This document shows, in pieces, positions 7,560-16,643 of a stretch of 64,000 nucleotides of DNA. Under the pieces are notes generated by a model. That model was not told where the DNA came from and searched no databases. It was given only the letters and a program-made list of their open reading frames with translations. Position 1 is the first letter of the stretch. Every line of letters begins with the position of its first letter. Source of the stretch: Metabacillus crassostreae (GTDB lineage: Bacteria > Bacillota > Bacilli > Bacillales > Bacillaceae); NCBI RefSeq assembly GCF_016908395.1, contig NZ_JAFBDU010000011.1, positions 1-64,000 of the forward strand, in the 5' to 3' direction. Position numbers and translations under genes: made by a program.

Positions 7560-9380
7560 ATGAGTTATTCAAAGAGGGTGTCACTACTCGTAGGGCTGGA
7601 TTCACTTATTGTCTTATTCTCAATTTATATAGGTTATTTTATTTTAAACCCTTATGTGAGTTATTACTCCCTATCACTGCTAACGATTAGCTCGATTACT
7701 CTGCTGATCAGTCATCATGTATTTGCGTCAATATATCGTTTGTATCATAAAGCATGGGAGTATGCGAGTGTTGGAGAATTAGTGGCAATTGTTAAGGCTA
7801 TTACTTACTCTATAGCTTTAACTGCAGCTGTTCAGTTAGTGGTTAACGGCCATATCTATGTACGTGTGTTGTTTATCACATGGTTATTACATATGTGCCT
7901 TATAGGTGGATCGCGTTTTTCGTGGAGAATTGTACGAGATCGCTTTATAAAATCACAAGTGGAAACAAAAAGTGCACTTATTATTGGTGCAGGCTCAGCT
8001 GGAACAATGCTTGTTCGTCAATTATTAAAAAATAACGATAGCGGCTTAACTCCAGTGGCATTTGTTGATGATGATGAAGCTAAACGAAAGCTACAAATAT
8101 ATGGAGTAACTGTGCTTGGTAAAACAGAAGATATTCCAGAAATAGTGGAAAGTAAACAGATTGACCATATTATCATTGCAATTCCATCTTTAAGTAAATC
8201 AGAAATTCAGAAGATTTATCAGCAATGTAGTAAAACAAAAGCAAAAACAAAGATTATGCCAATGATAGAGGATATTGTAACAGGCAAGGTTGCTGTTAAT
8301 CAATTCCGTGATGTACAGGTTGAAGATTTATTGGGACGAGATCCTGTTGAATTAGATTTAGAAAGCATTGCTAAAAAAGTAACAGGAAAAACCATTTTAG
8401 TAACAGGTGCTGGTGGATCGATAGGTTCAGAGATTTGTAGGCAGATTTGCAAATTTAAACCGAAGAAGCTTTTATTATTAGGTCATGGTGAAAACTCAAT
8501 ATATGCGATTGATATGGAAATCAGAAATCGATATCAGGAAGAAATAGAAATCATCCCTGTAATTGCTGATATTCAGGATCGTCATCGAATTTTCGATGTG
8601 ATGGACGAGCATAAGCCTGATGTTGTGTATCATGCTGCAGCACATAAGCATGTGCCATTGATGGAATATAACCCAAAAGAAGCTGTAAAGAATAACGTAC
8701 TTGGTACAAGAAATGTGGCAGAAGCAGCAGATACATTTGGTGTTGGTACATTTGTACTTGTTTCTTCTGATAAAGCTGTAAACCCAACAAATGTAATGGG
8801 TTCAACAAAGCGTATTGCTGAGATGGTAATCCAACAGCTAGATAAATCAAGTTCTACTAGATTTGTTGCCGTTCGATTTGGAAATGTTTTAGGTAGTCGT
8901 GGGAGTGTTATTCCGCTATTTAAGAAACAAATTCAAGCTGGGGGACCTATAACGGTTACACACCCTGATATGACAAGGTATTTTATGACGATTCCAGAGG
9001 CTTCAAGACTTGTGATGCAGGCAGGAGCACTTGCACGTGGAGGAGAGATCTTTGTTTTGGATATGGGTGAGCCGGTTAAGATTGTTGATTTAGCGAAAAA
9101 TCTTATTCGCTTATCTGGTTATACAGAGGATGAAATCGGTATTAAATATGCCGGAATTCGCCCTGGTGAGAAGATGTATGAAGAACTTCTTGGTGAGAAT
9201 GAGGTTCACAGTGAAGAAGTGTTTCCAAAGATCTTTATTGGGAAAACAGTTGAGTTTGAATATGGAAAAGTTAGTGAATTAATTGAAAATCATGACACAT
9301 ATGATAATGGTTATATAAGAGAATATGTGCTTGGATTAGCGAATAAGAAAGAAGAACTATTAGTAAAAAATATTAATTAA
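7560..9380 (+). CDS. Membrane-anchored nucleotide-sugar 4,6-dehydratase (EpsC/CapD/PglF type)
   Basis: A 606-residue protein with four N-terminal hydrophobic helices (about 7-130), a CoA-binding-like Rossmann domain (GAGSAGTMLVRQLL, about 140-155) and a C-terminal extended-SDR dehydratase. The latter shows VTGAGGSIGSEICRQ (about 280-295), YHAAAHKHVPLMEYNP and SSDKAVNPTNVMGSTKR, where the usual YxxxK tyrosine is replaced by methionine as in the FlaA1/PglF/CapD group. It probably converts UDP-GlcNAc to the 4-keto-6-deoxy sugar that feeds rare amino-sugar residues. GalU follows 15 bp later. Full length for the family. Confidence 0.9.
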   Translation: MSYSKRVSLLVGLDSLIVLFSIYIGYFILNPYVSYYSLSLLTISSITLLISHHVFASIYRLYHKAWEYASVGELVAIVKAITYSIALTAAVQLVVNGHIYVRVLFITWLLHMCLIGGSRFSWRIVRDRFIKSQVETKSALIIGAGSAGTMLVRQLLKNNDSGLTPVAFVDDDEAKRKLQIYGVTVLGKTEDIPEIVESKQIDHIIIAIPSLSKSEIQKIYQQCSKTKAKTKIMPMIEDIVTGKVAVNQFRDVQVEDLLGRDPVELDLESIAKKVTGKTILVTGAGGSIGSEICRQICKFKPKKLLLLGHGENSIYAIDMEIRNRYQEEIEIIPVIADIQDRHRIFDVMDEHKPDVVYHAAAHKHVPLMEYNPKEAVKNNVLGTRNVAEAADTFGVGTFVLVSSDKAVNPTNVMGSTKRIAEMVIQQLDKSSSTRFVAVRFGNVLGSRGSVIPLFKKQIQAGGPITVTHPDMTRYFMTIPEASRLVMQAGALARGGEIFVLDMGEPVKIVDLAKNLIRLSGYTEDEIGIKYAGIRPGEKMYEELLGENEVHSEEVFPKIFIGKTVEFEYGKVSELIENHDTYDNGYIREYVLGLANKKEELLVKNIN

Positions 9381-9395
9381 CCTTGAGGTGAGGGC

Positions 9396-10289
9396 ATGCA
9401 AAAGGTAAGAAAAGCGATTATCCCTGCAGCTGGGCTAGGAACAAGGTTTTTACCAGCTACAAAAGCACAGCCTAAGGAAATGTTACCAATAGTAGATAAG
9501 CCAACGATACAGTATATTATAGAAGAAGCTGTTGCATCAGGCATTGAAGATATTATTATTGTGACTGGTAGAGGCAAAAGAGCAATAGAAGATCATTTTG
9601 ACAAATCATATGAATTAGAAGAAACGCTTGCTAAGAAAGGGAAGTTAGAGCAACTCGAAGAGATACAGACAATTTCAAAGTTAGCGAACATTCATTATAT
9701 TCGACAAAAGGAGCCCTTAGGATTAGGTCATGCGATTGCATGTGCAAGTCGATTTATTGGTGAAGAGCCATTTGCAGTTCTGTTGGGAGATGATATTGTT
9801 CATTCGCCAAATGAGCCTTGTTTGAAACAGTTAATTGATGTTTATGAGCGGTATAATTCTTCTGTTATTGGTGTTCAACAAGTTCCAGATCACGAAGTAT
9901 CTAAGTATGGTGTTATTTCAATTAGCAATGGTGAGATTGAAAAAAATATATTTCAAATAGAGGATCTAATTGAGAAACCAAATATAAGTGAAGCTCCTTC
10001 TAATTATGCAATAATGGGACGTTATATTTTACGTCCTGAGATTTTTAACATTCTTATTGATCAAGTTCCAGGGGCTGGCGGAGAGATTCAACTAACCGAC
10101 GCAATAAAGTCTATGAATGAGAAGCTAAGAGTGGTTGCTTGTCAGTTTGATGGTCAAAGGTATGACGTAGGGGATAAATTTGGCTTTATTAAGGCTACAG
10201 TGGAGTTTGCTTTGGAGAGGGAAGATTTAAAGGTTGAACTTTTTGAATATCTAAAAAACGTTATTAAAAAAGGGGACGCTGTTCAGTAG
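9396..10289 (+). CDS. galU: UTP--glucose-1-phosphate uridylyltransferase
   Basis: A 297-residue cytoplasmic enzyme that makes UDP-glucose, the precursor for sugar polymers and, with the dehydrogenase at 18233, for UDP-glucuronate. The nucleotide-binding start [20 protein letters not shown] and the [16 protein letters not shown] motif are diagnostic of the GalU/GtaB family. Also visible are [17 protein letters not shown] and [13 protein letters not shown] at 9396 follows TTGAGGTGAGGGC. It sits 15 bp after the dehydratase gene in the same operon. The host probably has other copies (gtaB), so this one may be dedicated to the polysaccharide. Confidence 0.95.
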   Translation: MQKVRKAIIPAAGLGTRFLPATKAQPKEMLPIVDKPTIQYIIEEAVASGIEDIIIVTGRGKRAIEDHFDKSYELEETLAKKGKLEQLEEIQTISKLANIHYIRQKEPLGLGHAIACASRFIGEEPFAVLLGDDIVHSPNEPCLKQLIDVYERYNSSVIGVQQVPDHEVSKYGVISISNGEIEKNIFQIEDLIEKPNISEAPSNYAIMGRYILRPEIFNILIDQVPGAGGEIQLTDAIKSMNEKLRVVACQFDGQRYDVGDKFGFIKATVEFALEREDLKVELFEYLKNVIKKGDAVQ

Positions 10290-10887
10290 TTGAAAGAGTA
10301 TCATTAATAAAATTTAACCATTTAGGGTTCGCATATTCGGTATAAAGCTGAGGATGAATTGATTAATTCTAATAATTTGTTTTACATGATGGGAATTAAG
10401 TTAAATATCCAAAAGTATATTGGTGTAATTATAGCATTTAGAAAAAAGGTTATTCCTTTTTTCTAGATGCCTTACAGAATTTTTCTTAGGAATGAATAGT
10501 CGTTGATGGAAAAATCACTATTTATAATTATGAGTTGCTTAGTGATAGAGATTCTTAAGGTTCGTAGTGAATTGTTAAGTTTAGTGGATTAGTAGTTAGT
10601 TGGATAAGTATGATTTTAATTCCAAGTAAGTACTAGTAGACTAAAAAATAATATAAATAATAAATAAAAATTATTTGCACTAAGTATAGTTTATTAGATG
10701 AATATAGATTGGATAGTTACTCTCGTATATATTAGATTCAAGTAACCATAAGCAATTGCCATCTAAAATTCGCCCTACATCACCTATGTTAGCTCGCTAT
10801 AAGGGTAGAATCTGATTTTATAGTTTGTTTAAGAAAGTTAATGCTTTAACTGGTTTATAAAAAATTAATGATTGGATTGTGGAATGA
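10290..10887. other. Gap between galU and the sugar transferase
   Basis: About 600 bp, very AT-rich, with no supported gene. The main structure is the hairpin at 10434-10470. The following gene may have its own promoter here. Confidence 0.4.
10434..10470. terminator. Hairpin after galU
   Basis: GCATTTAGAAAAAAGG (10434-10449) pairs with CCTTTTTTCTAGATGC (10455-10470), with one G-U pair and a 5-nt loop. There is no long T-run after it, so it may be an attenuator or processing site rather than a full terminator. Confidence 0.5.
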
Positions 10888-11508
10888 ATGTATATGAAAA
10901 TCAAAAGGTTAATAGATATTCTTTTTTCTTTAATAGGATTAATTATTCTTTCTCCTTTTTTTGTAATAATTATTTTAGGAATTAAGCTAGGTTCGAAAGG
11001 TCCAGTGCTATTTAGACAAAAGCGTGTTGGAGTTAATAAAACATACTTTAATATCTTGAAGTTTCGTACAATGAGAATAGATACTCCAAAGGATACACCA
11101 ACGCATCTCTTAGATAATCCAGATAAATATATTACTAAAATAGGAAAGTTTCTAAGAAAAACTTCGTTAGATGAACTGCCGCAAATTTGGAACATACTCG
11201 TTGGGAAAATGAGTATAATTGGACCAAGACCAGCATTATGGAATCAGTATGATTTAATCTCTGAACGTGATAAATACGGAGCTAATGACATACGACCGGG
11301 ATTGACTGGTTGGGCACAAATTAATGGTAGAGATGAACTAACTATTGAGGTTAAAGCAGAGCTCGATGGTTATTATGTCAAGAATATTGGTTTACGTATG
11401 GATATTAAGTGCTTCTTAGGAACTATCTGGAGTGTTGTTATGAGTAAAGGTGTTGTAGAAGGTGATACAACCTCAAAGGCAGAAATCCCAAATACTAAGG
11501 AGAATTGA
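10888..11508 (+). CDS. Initiating sugar transferase (polyprenyl-phosphate glycosyl-1-phosphate transferase)
   Basis: A 206-residue monotopic membrane enzyme that loads the first sugar phosphate on undecaprenyl phosphate. An N-terminal hydrophobic hairpin (about 12-35) is followed by the family core: GPVLFRQKRVG, FNILKFRTM, LRKTSLDELPQIWNIL and MSIIGPRPAL, then RPGLTGWAQINGRDEL. The DE pair in SLDELPQ is the catalytic aspartate-glutamate dyad. It is the short type (EpsL/WbaP C-terminal domain). ATG at 10888 or the in-frame ATG at 10894 could start it; neither has a strong ribosome binding site. It heads a tight set with the epimerase 5 bp later. Confidence 0.92.
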   Translation: MYMKIKRLIDILFSLIGLIILSPFFVIIILGIKLGSKGPVLFRQKRVGVNKTYFNILKFRTMRIDTPKDTPTHLLDNPDKYITKIGKFLRKTSLDELPQIWNILVGKMSIIGPRPALWNQYDLISERDKYGANDIRPGLTGWAQINGRDELTIEVKAELDGYYVKNIGLRMDIKCFLGTIWSVVMSKGVVEGDTTSKAEIPNTKEN

Positions 11509-11513
11509 ATTAA

Positions 11514-12374
11514 GTGAGAAATATATTAATTACAGGGATCAATAGCTATATTGGTAAAAGCTTAAAAATATGGTTAGAAAAATATTCAGATAAATATTTT
11601 GTTGAACTAATCAGTCTCAAAAATGATAGATGGAAGGAAACAACTTTCACGGATTATGATGTTGTATTACATGTAGCTGGAATTGCCCATGTATCAACAG
11701 ATCCAACAATGGAAGACATATATTATAGAGTCAACCGTGACTTAACAATAGAGGTTGCTGAAAAGGCTAAGGCTGAAGGAGTTAGTCAATTCATTTTTCT
11801 GAGCAGTATCATAGTATATGGTGATAATGAAGAAGTTATCGATAAAAACACAATACCTATGCCTAGTAATTTTTACGGTAAAAGTAAGCTACAGGCAGAA
11901 AGGGGTTTAGAAAATTTAGAGACTGATGCATTTAAGGTTGCAATTTTAAGACCACCGATGATATATGGTAAGGGCTCAAAAGGAAACTATATAAAACTTT
12001 CAAAATTAGCTCAAATACTACCTTTTTTTCCGAATGTTAACAATCAACGTAGCATGCTTCATATAGATAATTTATGTGAGTTTATTCGGTTAATAATTGA
12101 GAATGAAGATGCTGGACTTTTCTTTCCTCAAAATAGTGAGTATGTTAAGACGAGCGAATTGGTGTATATAATAGCTAAAATACATGGAAAAAAAATTAAA
12201 CTTGTAAAAATATTTAATCCTATTCTAAAAGTAATGGGAATTAAGCTAAACTTGTTGAATAAGGTATTTGGAAATTTAGTCTATGAGAAAAGCATCAGTA
12301 TATACAAAGATTATTATCAAATTAGGGAATTCCAAAAATCTATTGAACTAACAGAACTGGAGAATGAGGATTAA
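11514..12374 (+). CDS. NAD-dependent sugar-nucleotide epimerase/dehydratase
   Basis: A 286-residue extended-SDR enzyme. The Rossmann start is ILITGINSYIGKSL; the active-site set is the serine in LSSIIVYGD and the YGKSK tyrosine-lysine pair near residues 122-126. RPPMIYGKGSKGNY and RSMLHIDNLCEFI are typical of UDP-hexose 4-epimerase-like proteins that accompany EpsL-type transferases. The exact substrate cannot be read from the sequence. GTG at 11514 is preceded by AAGGAGAATTGAATTAA. The stop overlaps the next start by one base (TAATG), so translation is probably coupled. Confidence 0.85.
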   Translation: MRNILITGINSYIGKSLKIWLEKYSDKYFVELISLKNDRWKETTFTDYDVVLHVAGIAHVSTDPTMEDIYYRVNRDLTIEVAEKAKAEGVSQFIFLSSIIVYGDNEEVIDKNTIPMPSNFYGKSKLQAERGLENLETDAFKVAILRPPMIYGKGSKGNYIKLSKLAQILPFFPNVNNQRSMLHIDNLCEFIRLIIENEDAGLFFPQNSEYVKTSELVYIIAKIHGKKIKLVKIFNPILKVMGIKLNLLNKVFGNLVYEKSISIYKDYYQIREFQKSIELTELENED

Positions 12375-13147
12375 TGAAACTTAATCGAGATAAGAATATA
12401 GACGAGGATTTAGTATCAGTTATTATGCCTGCTTATAATTGTGGTGAGTTCATAGGCTTTTCCCTGGATTCTGTTATAGATCAAACATATCGTAATTGGG
12501 AAGTTATAGTTGTTGATGATTGTTCAAAAGATAATACAGAGGAAATAATTAAGGAATATATATTAAAAGATAGTAGGATTAAATACTACAGACTACCAAC
12601 AAACTCTGGAGCTGCATTAGCAAGAAATAAAGCAATTGAGCATGCGAGAGGGAAATATATAGCATTCTTAGATAGTGATGATGTTTGGAGAAATGATAAA
12701 CTTACTAAACAAATAACTTTTATGAAACTAAACGACTATAATTTTACTTGTACTAGTTACTCTAAAATTGATGAACTAGGTAACGATCTTAATAGAATAA
12801 TCAGAACAAAAAGTAGACGTGATTATGAGGGAATCTTAAAAACTTGTCCTGGAAACTCAACCATCGTTTATAATGCAGAGCAACTAGGTAAGTTTAAAAT
12901 TCCAAATATAAAAAAAAGAAATGACTATGTACTGTGGTTACAAGTTATAAAAAAGGAAAAGTATTTATATGGTCTTGAAGAATCTCTTAGTAGTCATAGG
13001 ATTAGGTCGAATGCAATATCTAGCAAAAAATCAAGTTTAATAAGTTATCATTGGAAAGTATATAGAGAGATAGAAGACTTATCAATAATGAAATCATGCT
13101 TTTTAATTATGTACTGGGTTTTTGCTACATTATTTAAATTGAGATAG
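12374..13147 (+). CDS. Glycosyltransferase, family 2 (GT-A)
   Basis: A 257-residue inverting glycosyltransferase. VSVIMPAYNCGEFIGFSLDS opens the GT-A fold, followed by VIVVDDCSKDNTE and FLDSDDVW, the DxD-type metal/nucleotide site near residues 94-98. KRNDYVLWLQ in the acceptor half is typical of capsular GT2 enzymes. A hydrophobic C-terminal stretch may touch the membrane. It probably adds the second or third sugar of the repeat unit on the inner membrane face. It overlaps the epimerase gene by one base. Confidence 0.88.
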   Translation: MKLNRDKNIDEDLVSVIMPAYNCGEFIGFSLDSVIDQTYRNWEVIVVDDCSKDNTEEIIKEYILKDSRIKYYRLPTNSGAALARNKAIEHARGKYIAFLDSDDVWRNDKLTKQITFMKLNDYNFTCTSYSKIDELGNDLNRIIRTKSRRDYEGILKTCPGNSTIVYNAEQLGKFKIPNIKKRNDYVLWLQVIKKEKYLYGLEESLSSHRIRSNAISSKKSSLISYHWKVYREIEDLSIMKSCFLIMYWVFATLFKLR

Positions 13148-13227
13148 TAATGAAAAAAACTGTAAATATATATATAATATTCTACTATTATTCATTTATT
13201 AAAATATGAAAAAGGAAGAGGTTTTAT

Positions 13228-14016
13228 ATGAAAGTTGAGGTACTTGTTTCAACAATGCATCAAAAAGACCTAACTCTAATAAATAAGATGAATATAAAGG
13301 GAGATGCAATTATAATCAATCAGTGTGATAGAAATGAATATATAGAATCAAATGATCATAATCGTTCCTTGAGAATGTATTCATTTAGTGAATTTGGAGT
13401 TGGGAAAAGTAGGAATAATGCTCTGATGAGATCAACTGGCGATATTTGTTTAATGGCTGATGATGATATGGTGTATGTTGATAATTATGAAGAGATAGTT
13501 CTAAATGCCTTCATAGAGAATCCTAAAGCTGATATGATCTTGTTTAACGTACCTATTTTGAAAAAAAATGGACAAAAGATAATTAAAGTTAAAGAAAATA
13601 AAAGAGTTAGTTTTTTTAATAGCCTTAAATACGGAACTGTAAATATAGCCTATAGAAGAGAAAAAATAATAAAGAGAAATATATTTTTCTCTTTATTATT
13701 TGGCGGAGGAGCACGCTACGGATGTGGAGAGGATAGTATATTTATTACTGAAAGTTTGAAAAAGGGCATGAAAATTTATTCTAATAAATCAATCATAGCT
13801 GAAATTCAAGAAGGTGAATCGACTTGGTTTACTGGATACAATGAGAAATTTTTCTTTGATAAAGGAGCGCTATTCGCGGCTATTTCAAAAAAAGGTGCTT
13901 ATTTATTAGCAATACAATTTATTATTAGAAAAAGAAAGCTATATCTAGAGGGTAATCTTACGTTAAGAGTTGCATTAAGAAATATGCTATTAGGAATAAG
14001 GAACTTTAAGAAGTAA
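13228..14016 (+). CDS. Glycosyltransferase family 2-like protein
   Basis: A 262-residue protein. VEVLVSTMHQKDL opens a shortened GT-A fold, FGVGKSRNNALMRSTGDICL matches the GT2 signature in which SRNNA precedes the DxD strand, and MADDDMVY (about 77-84) supplies the aspartates. GCGEDSIFITESL is the expected catalytic ED region. It lacks membrane helices. ATG at 13228 follows AAAGGAAGAGGTT. With the preceding gene it is one of only two glycosyltransferases in the operon. Confidence 0.8.
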   Translation: MKVEVLVSTMHQKDLTLINKMNIKGDAIIINQCDRNEYIESNDHNRSLRMYSFSEFGVGKSRNNALMRSTGDICLMADDDMVYVDNYEEIVLNAFIENPKADMILFNVPILKKNGQKIIKVKENKRVSFFNSLKYGTVNIAYRREKIIKRNIFFSLLFGGGARYGCGEDSIFITESLKKGMKIYSNKSIIAEIQEGESTWFTGYNEKFFFDKGALFAAISKKGAYLLAIQFIIRKRKLYLEGNLTLRVALRNMLLGIRNFKK

Positions 14017-14175
14017 ACTAAACTGTAACATTCAATTGTAATATTTATTGAAAAACTATTAATTTCACCTTAAAAATGAACCAAAGTAAGCTTTTATCAT
14101 GAGATATTTGATGATTTTTACTAAACTCATGAATTACTGTTGGCATGATTTTATTTAGAAAGCGGTGTTCTGTAT

Positions 14176-15342
14176 TTGAATATTATTAGAATAAATTCTT
14201 TTATTTTAATTTTATATATTTATCTAGTATCTATTAGCTTACTATTAGCTCCATTTGTTAGTACATTTTTTGTTGAAAACTTACTCTTAATCTCCTTAAT
14301 TTTCATTACATTGTGTATTAATAAATTTAAAGTAAATGTCAAGATAATAATGTTTTTTGGTTTCTTAATATTATTTGTTAGTATTAATTTATTGGTTGTA
14401 TCTTATAAGCAGTATGTTTTAGGTGATGGTGTTAACTTAATACTTCATAGTTTTATTCCAATTTACTTATTATCACTAAAATTAATTTCCTTTAGTATCT
14501 TTAAGAAAATTTGGATTAAAGTATCGATTATATTTACTTATATTTTACCGGTTTACTACTTATATAGGCAGAGTGGTTATATATCTTACTTTGATATTGG
14601 TTTTATTGCCCATTTGAATATATTAATAATGACTTATCATTTAATGAGTTTAAAAAGAAGAAGCTATAAAATGCTTTTTTACTTAACAATTAATATATTA
14701 GTTGTAGCTATATTAGGTTCTAGATTAGTATTAATTTCTTCGCTAGTTACTTCTTTATTTACCTATTTATTACTTTCTAATAAAAAAAATGCTAAATTTT
14801 ATTTCAACATATCTTTAATAAGTATTATAGTACTTTTAATATTTCAAAATTTAATTGCTGTATTAAATTATATTAATAATATAATACTTAGTTTAGGATT
14901 GAATTCAAGGAATCTTTCAATGTTTATCGCACAACTAAGTGGAAGATATGATAATTCAACTATTGTTAGTGGAAGGGATAATATTTATCCTATTATTATT
15001 GAATATTTAATTGATAATGGCTTTTTTCCATCAGGATTTGGTGTAGCACGCACTCTAACAAACGGAGCATATTATCATGCTCATAACTTTTTACTGGAAT
15101 TGCTTTTGATTTTTGGCTTTTTTGGCTTAATTATAATTCTTTATTATTTCTTTGTGAAAATAAGGATATTGATTAAATTTAAAAATTTTCATGAAAATCG
15201 TATCATATTAGATTTTCTTCTATTATTTTTAGTTTCGTATATGGTTAGATCCCTTATGGGAACTTATTTTGTGAAGGATGTAATTTTCTTAATCTTCTTG
15301 GCCATTATATTTTCTATAAAAAAAGAGAAAATTAAAAACTAA
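14176..15342 (+). CDS. Wzy-type polysaccharide polymerase
   Basis: A 388-residue polytopic membrane protein with about ten to twelve hydrophobic segments and very low sequence complexity, as usual for Wzy. GRDNIYPIIIEYLIDNGFFPSGFG and YYHAHNFLLELLLIFGFFG match the O-antigen ligase/polymerase signature, with the histidine-containing HAHNFLLE loop. It should polymerise lipid-linked repeat units on the outer face. TTG at 14176 follows AAGCGGTG; no better start is visible. It lies between glycosyltransferase and pyruvyltransferase genes. Strong AT bias (Ile/Leu/Phe/Asn codons), as in the next two genes, fits horizontal exchange of this segment. Confidence 0.85.
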   Translation: MNIIRINSFILILYIYLVSISLLLAPFVSTFFVENLLLISLIFITLCINKFKVNVKIIMFFGFLILFVSINLLVVSYKQYVLGDGVNLILHSFIPIYLLSLKLISFSIFKKIWIKVSIIFTYILPVYYLYRQSGYISYFDIGFIAHLNILIMTYHLMSLKRRSYKMLFYLTINILVVAILGSRLVLISSLVTSLFTYLLLSNKKNAKFYFNISLISIIVLLIFQNLIAVLNYINNIILSLGLNSRNLSMFIAQLSGRYDNSTIVSGRDNIYPIIIEYLIDNGFFPSGFGVARTLTNGAYYHAHNFLLELLLIFGFFGLIIILYYFFVKIRILIKFKNFHENRIILDFLLLFLVSYMVRSLMGTYFVKDVIFLIFLAIIFSIKKEKIKN

Positions 15343-15426
15343 AATTAAATCTACTCTACTTCTTTGGAATGTTTATTATGTTAAATATTTTAAAGGATAG
15401 TTTATCTATATTAAAGGTGGTTTAAA

Positions 15427-16638
15427 ATGAATATTGTATTCGTAAGTTTTATTGATAGTACAAATATTGGAGACTTATTAATAGCTGAAGTTTTAGAGGA
15501 AGAATTGATGAAAGAACATAATGTATTAAAATATAGCTTTAATTTAATTCCAGAGGGATATATTAGTAAAGGCCAAAGAGAAGGAATAAATAGAAATTAT
15601 AAGTTTCTTATCAAGAAAATTTATAATGAACATATTAGAAAAATTGATATGATTGATAGATTGCATTTACTAAGGATGAAGTATAATATTGACAAAAACA
15701 AATATTTGGATAAATTTGACAATGATATTAAAAATAGTGATTTAGTAATTATCGGTGGGGGGAATGCAATATTTGACTTAACTCGCCATTCGCTATCTGC
15801 TTATAAATTTAATAAGATATTGAAAATAGTTAAAAAATATAATAGGAAATCTTTAGTTACTTCAATTGGGATTGGTCCTTTTCAAACACAAGAACAATTA
15901 GATTACACTATTAATACACTCAAGGATGCAGATTATATTACTGTAAGAGATAAAAAATCATATAATTATTTAACCTCTATAAATAAAAAAGTTCATTTAT
16001 CCATTGATCCTGTTTTTTTGTTAAATAATGCAAATGGAGAAAGGATAAAAAAAACATATGAGCAAAAAGTAATATCCTTCTGTATAATTGATTTATTGTT
16101 AAATAAAGACGATGGAAAAAAGTATACAAAACTTATTGATAACGCAGTCAGATTGGTAAATAATCTAAAGCATTCAGATGAAAATTATATAATCAATCTA
16201 TTTTCGACGGAACCAAGAGATTATAGAGCAGTCAACGATGTCTATAACAAATTAATTGACAAAAATAAAGTGAATCTTATAAATGTTAATAACTCTAAAG
16301 ATTTATTAAATTTATATAAGAATACTGATGTAATAATTGGAACTAGAATGCATTCTTTAATAATTGGTTTATCACAGTATATTCCTGTAATAGGGATATC
16401 ATGGCAGGATAAAGTTAAAGAGATGTTTGAAATGATTAATTCATCTGAAGATGTATTTGATGTTAATGATCTTGAAAATAATATAATGAATATAGTTAGC
16501 TTAGTAAATCAAAAGTTAAGCAATAAGGAGACTTTTAAGTATCTTAAAACTATTAAGAATCAAAATAGGCAAAAGTTCGAAATAAATAAAGAATTACTAA
16601 GTATATTGGGTGATGAAATTAACGAAGAAAAAAGGTAA
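15427..16638 (+). CDS. Polysaccharide pyruvyltransferase family protein
   Basis: A 403-residue soluble protein of the PS_pyruv_trans family (CsaB/WcaK/EpsO group), which adds ketal pyruvate to sugars from phosphoenolpyruvate. Diagnostic parts are STNIGDLLIAEVLEEEL at the start, SDLVIIGGGNAIFD (about 104-117), SIGIGPF, ADYITVRDKKS (about 171-181) and the late DVIIGTRMHSLIIGLSQYIP (about 300-319), followed by VIGISWQDKVKEMF. ATG at 15427 follows AAAGGTGGTTTAAA. It suggests that the polymer carries acidic pyruvyl groups. Wzx follows 5 bp later. Confidence 0.88.
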   Translation: MNIVFVSFIDSTNIGDLLIAEVLEEELMKEHNVLKYSFNLIPEGYISKGQREGINRNYKFLIKKIYNEHIRKIDMIDRLHLLRMKYNIDKNKYLDKFDNDIKNSDLVIIGGGNAIFDLTRHSLSAYKFNKILKIVKKYNRKSLVTSIGIGPFQTQEQLDYTINTLKDADYITVRDKKSYNYLTSINKKVHLSIDPVFLLNNANGERIKKTYEQKVISFCIIDLLLNKDDGKKYTKLIDNAVRLVNNLKHSDENYIINLFSTEPRDYRAVNDVYNKLIDKNKVNLINVNNSKDLLNLYKNTDVIIGTRMHSLIIGLSQYIPVIGISWQDKVKEMFEMINSSEDVFDVNDLENNIMNIVSLVNQKLSNKETFKYLKTIKNQNRQKFEINKELLSILGDEINEEKR

Positions 16639-16643
16639 AACAA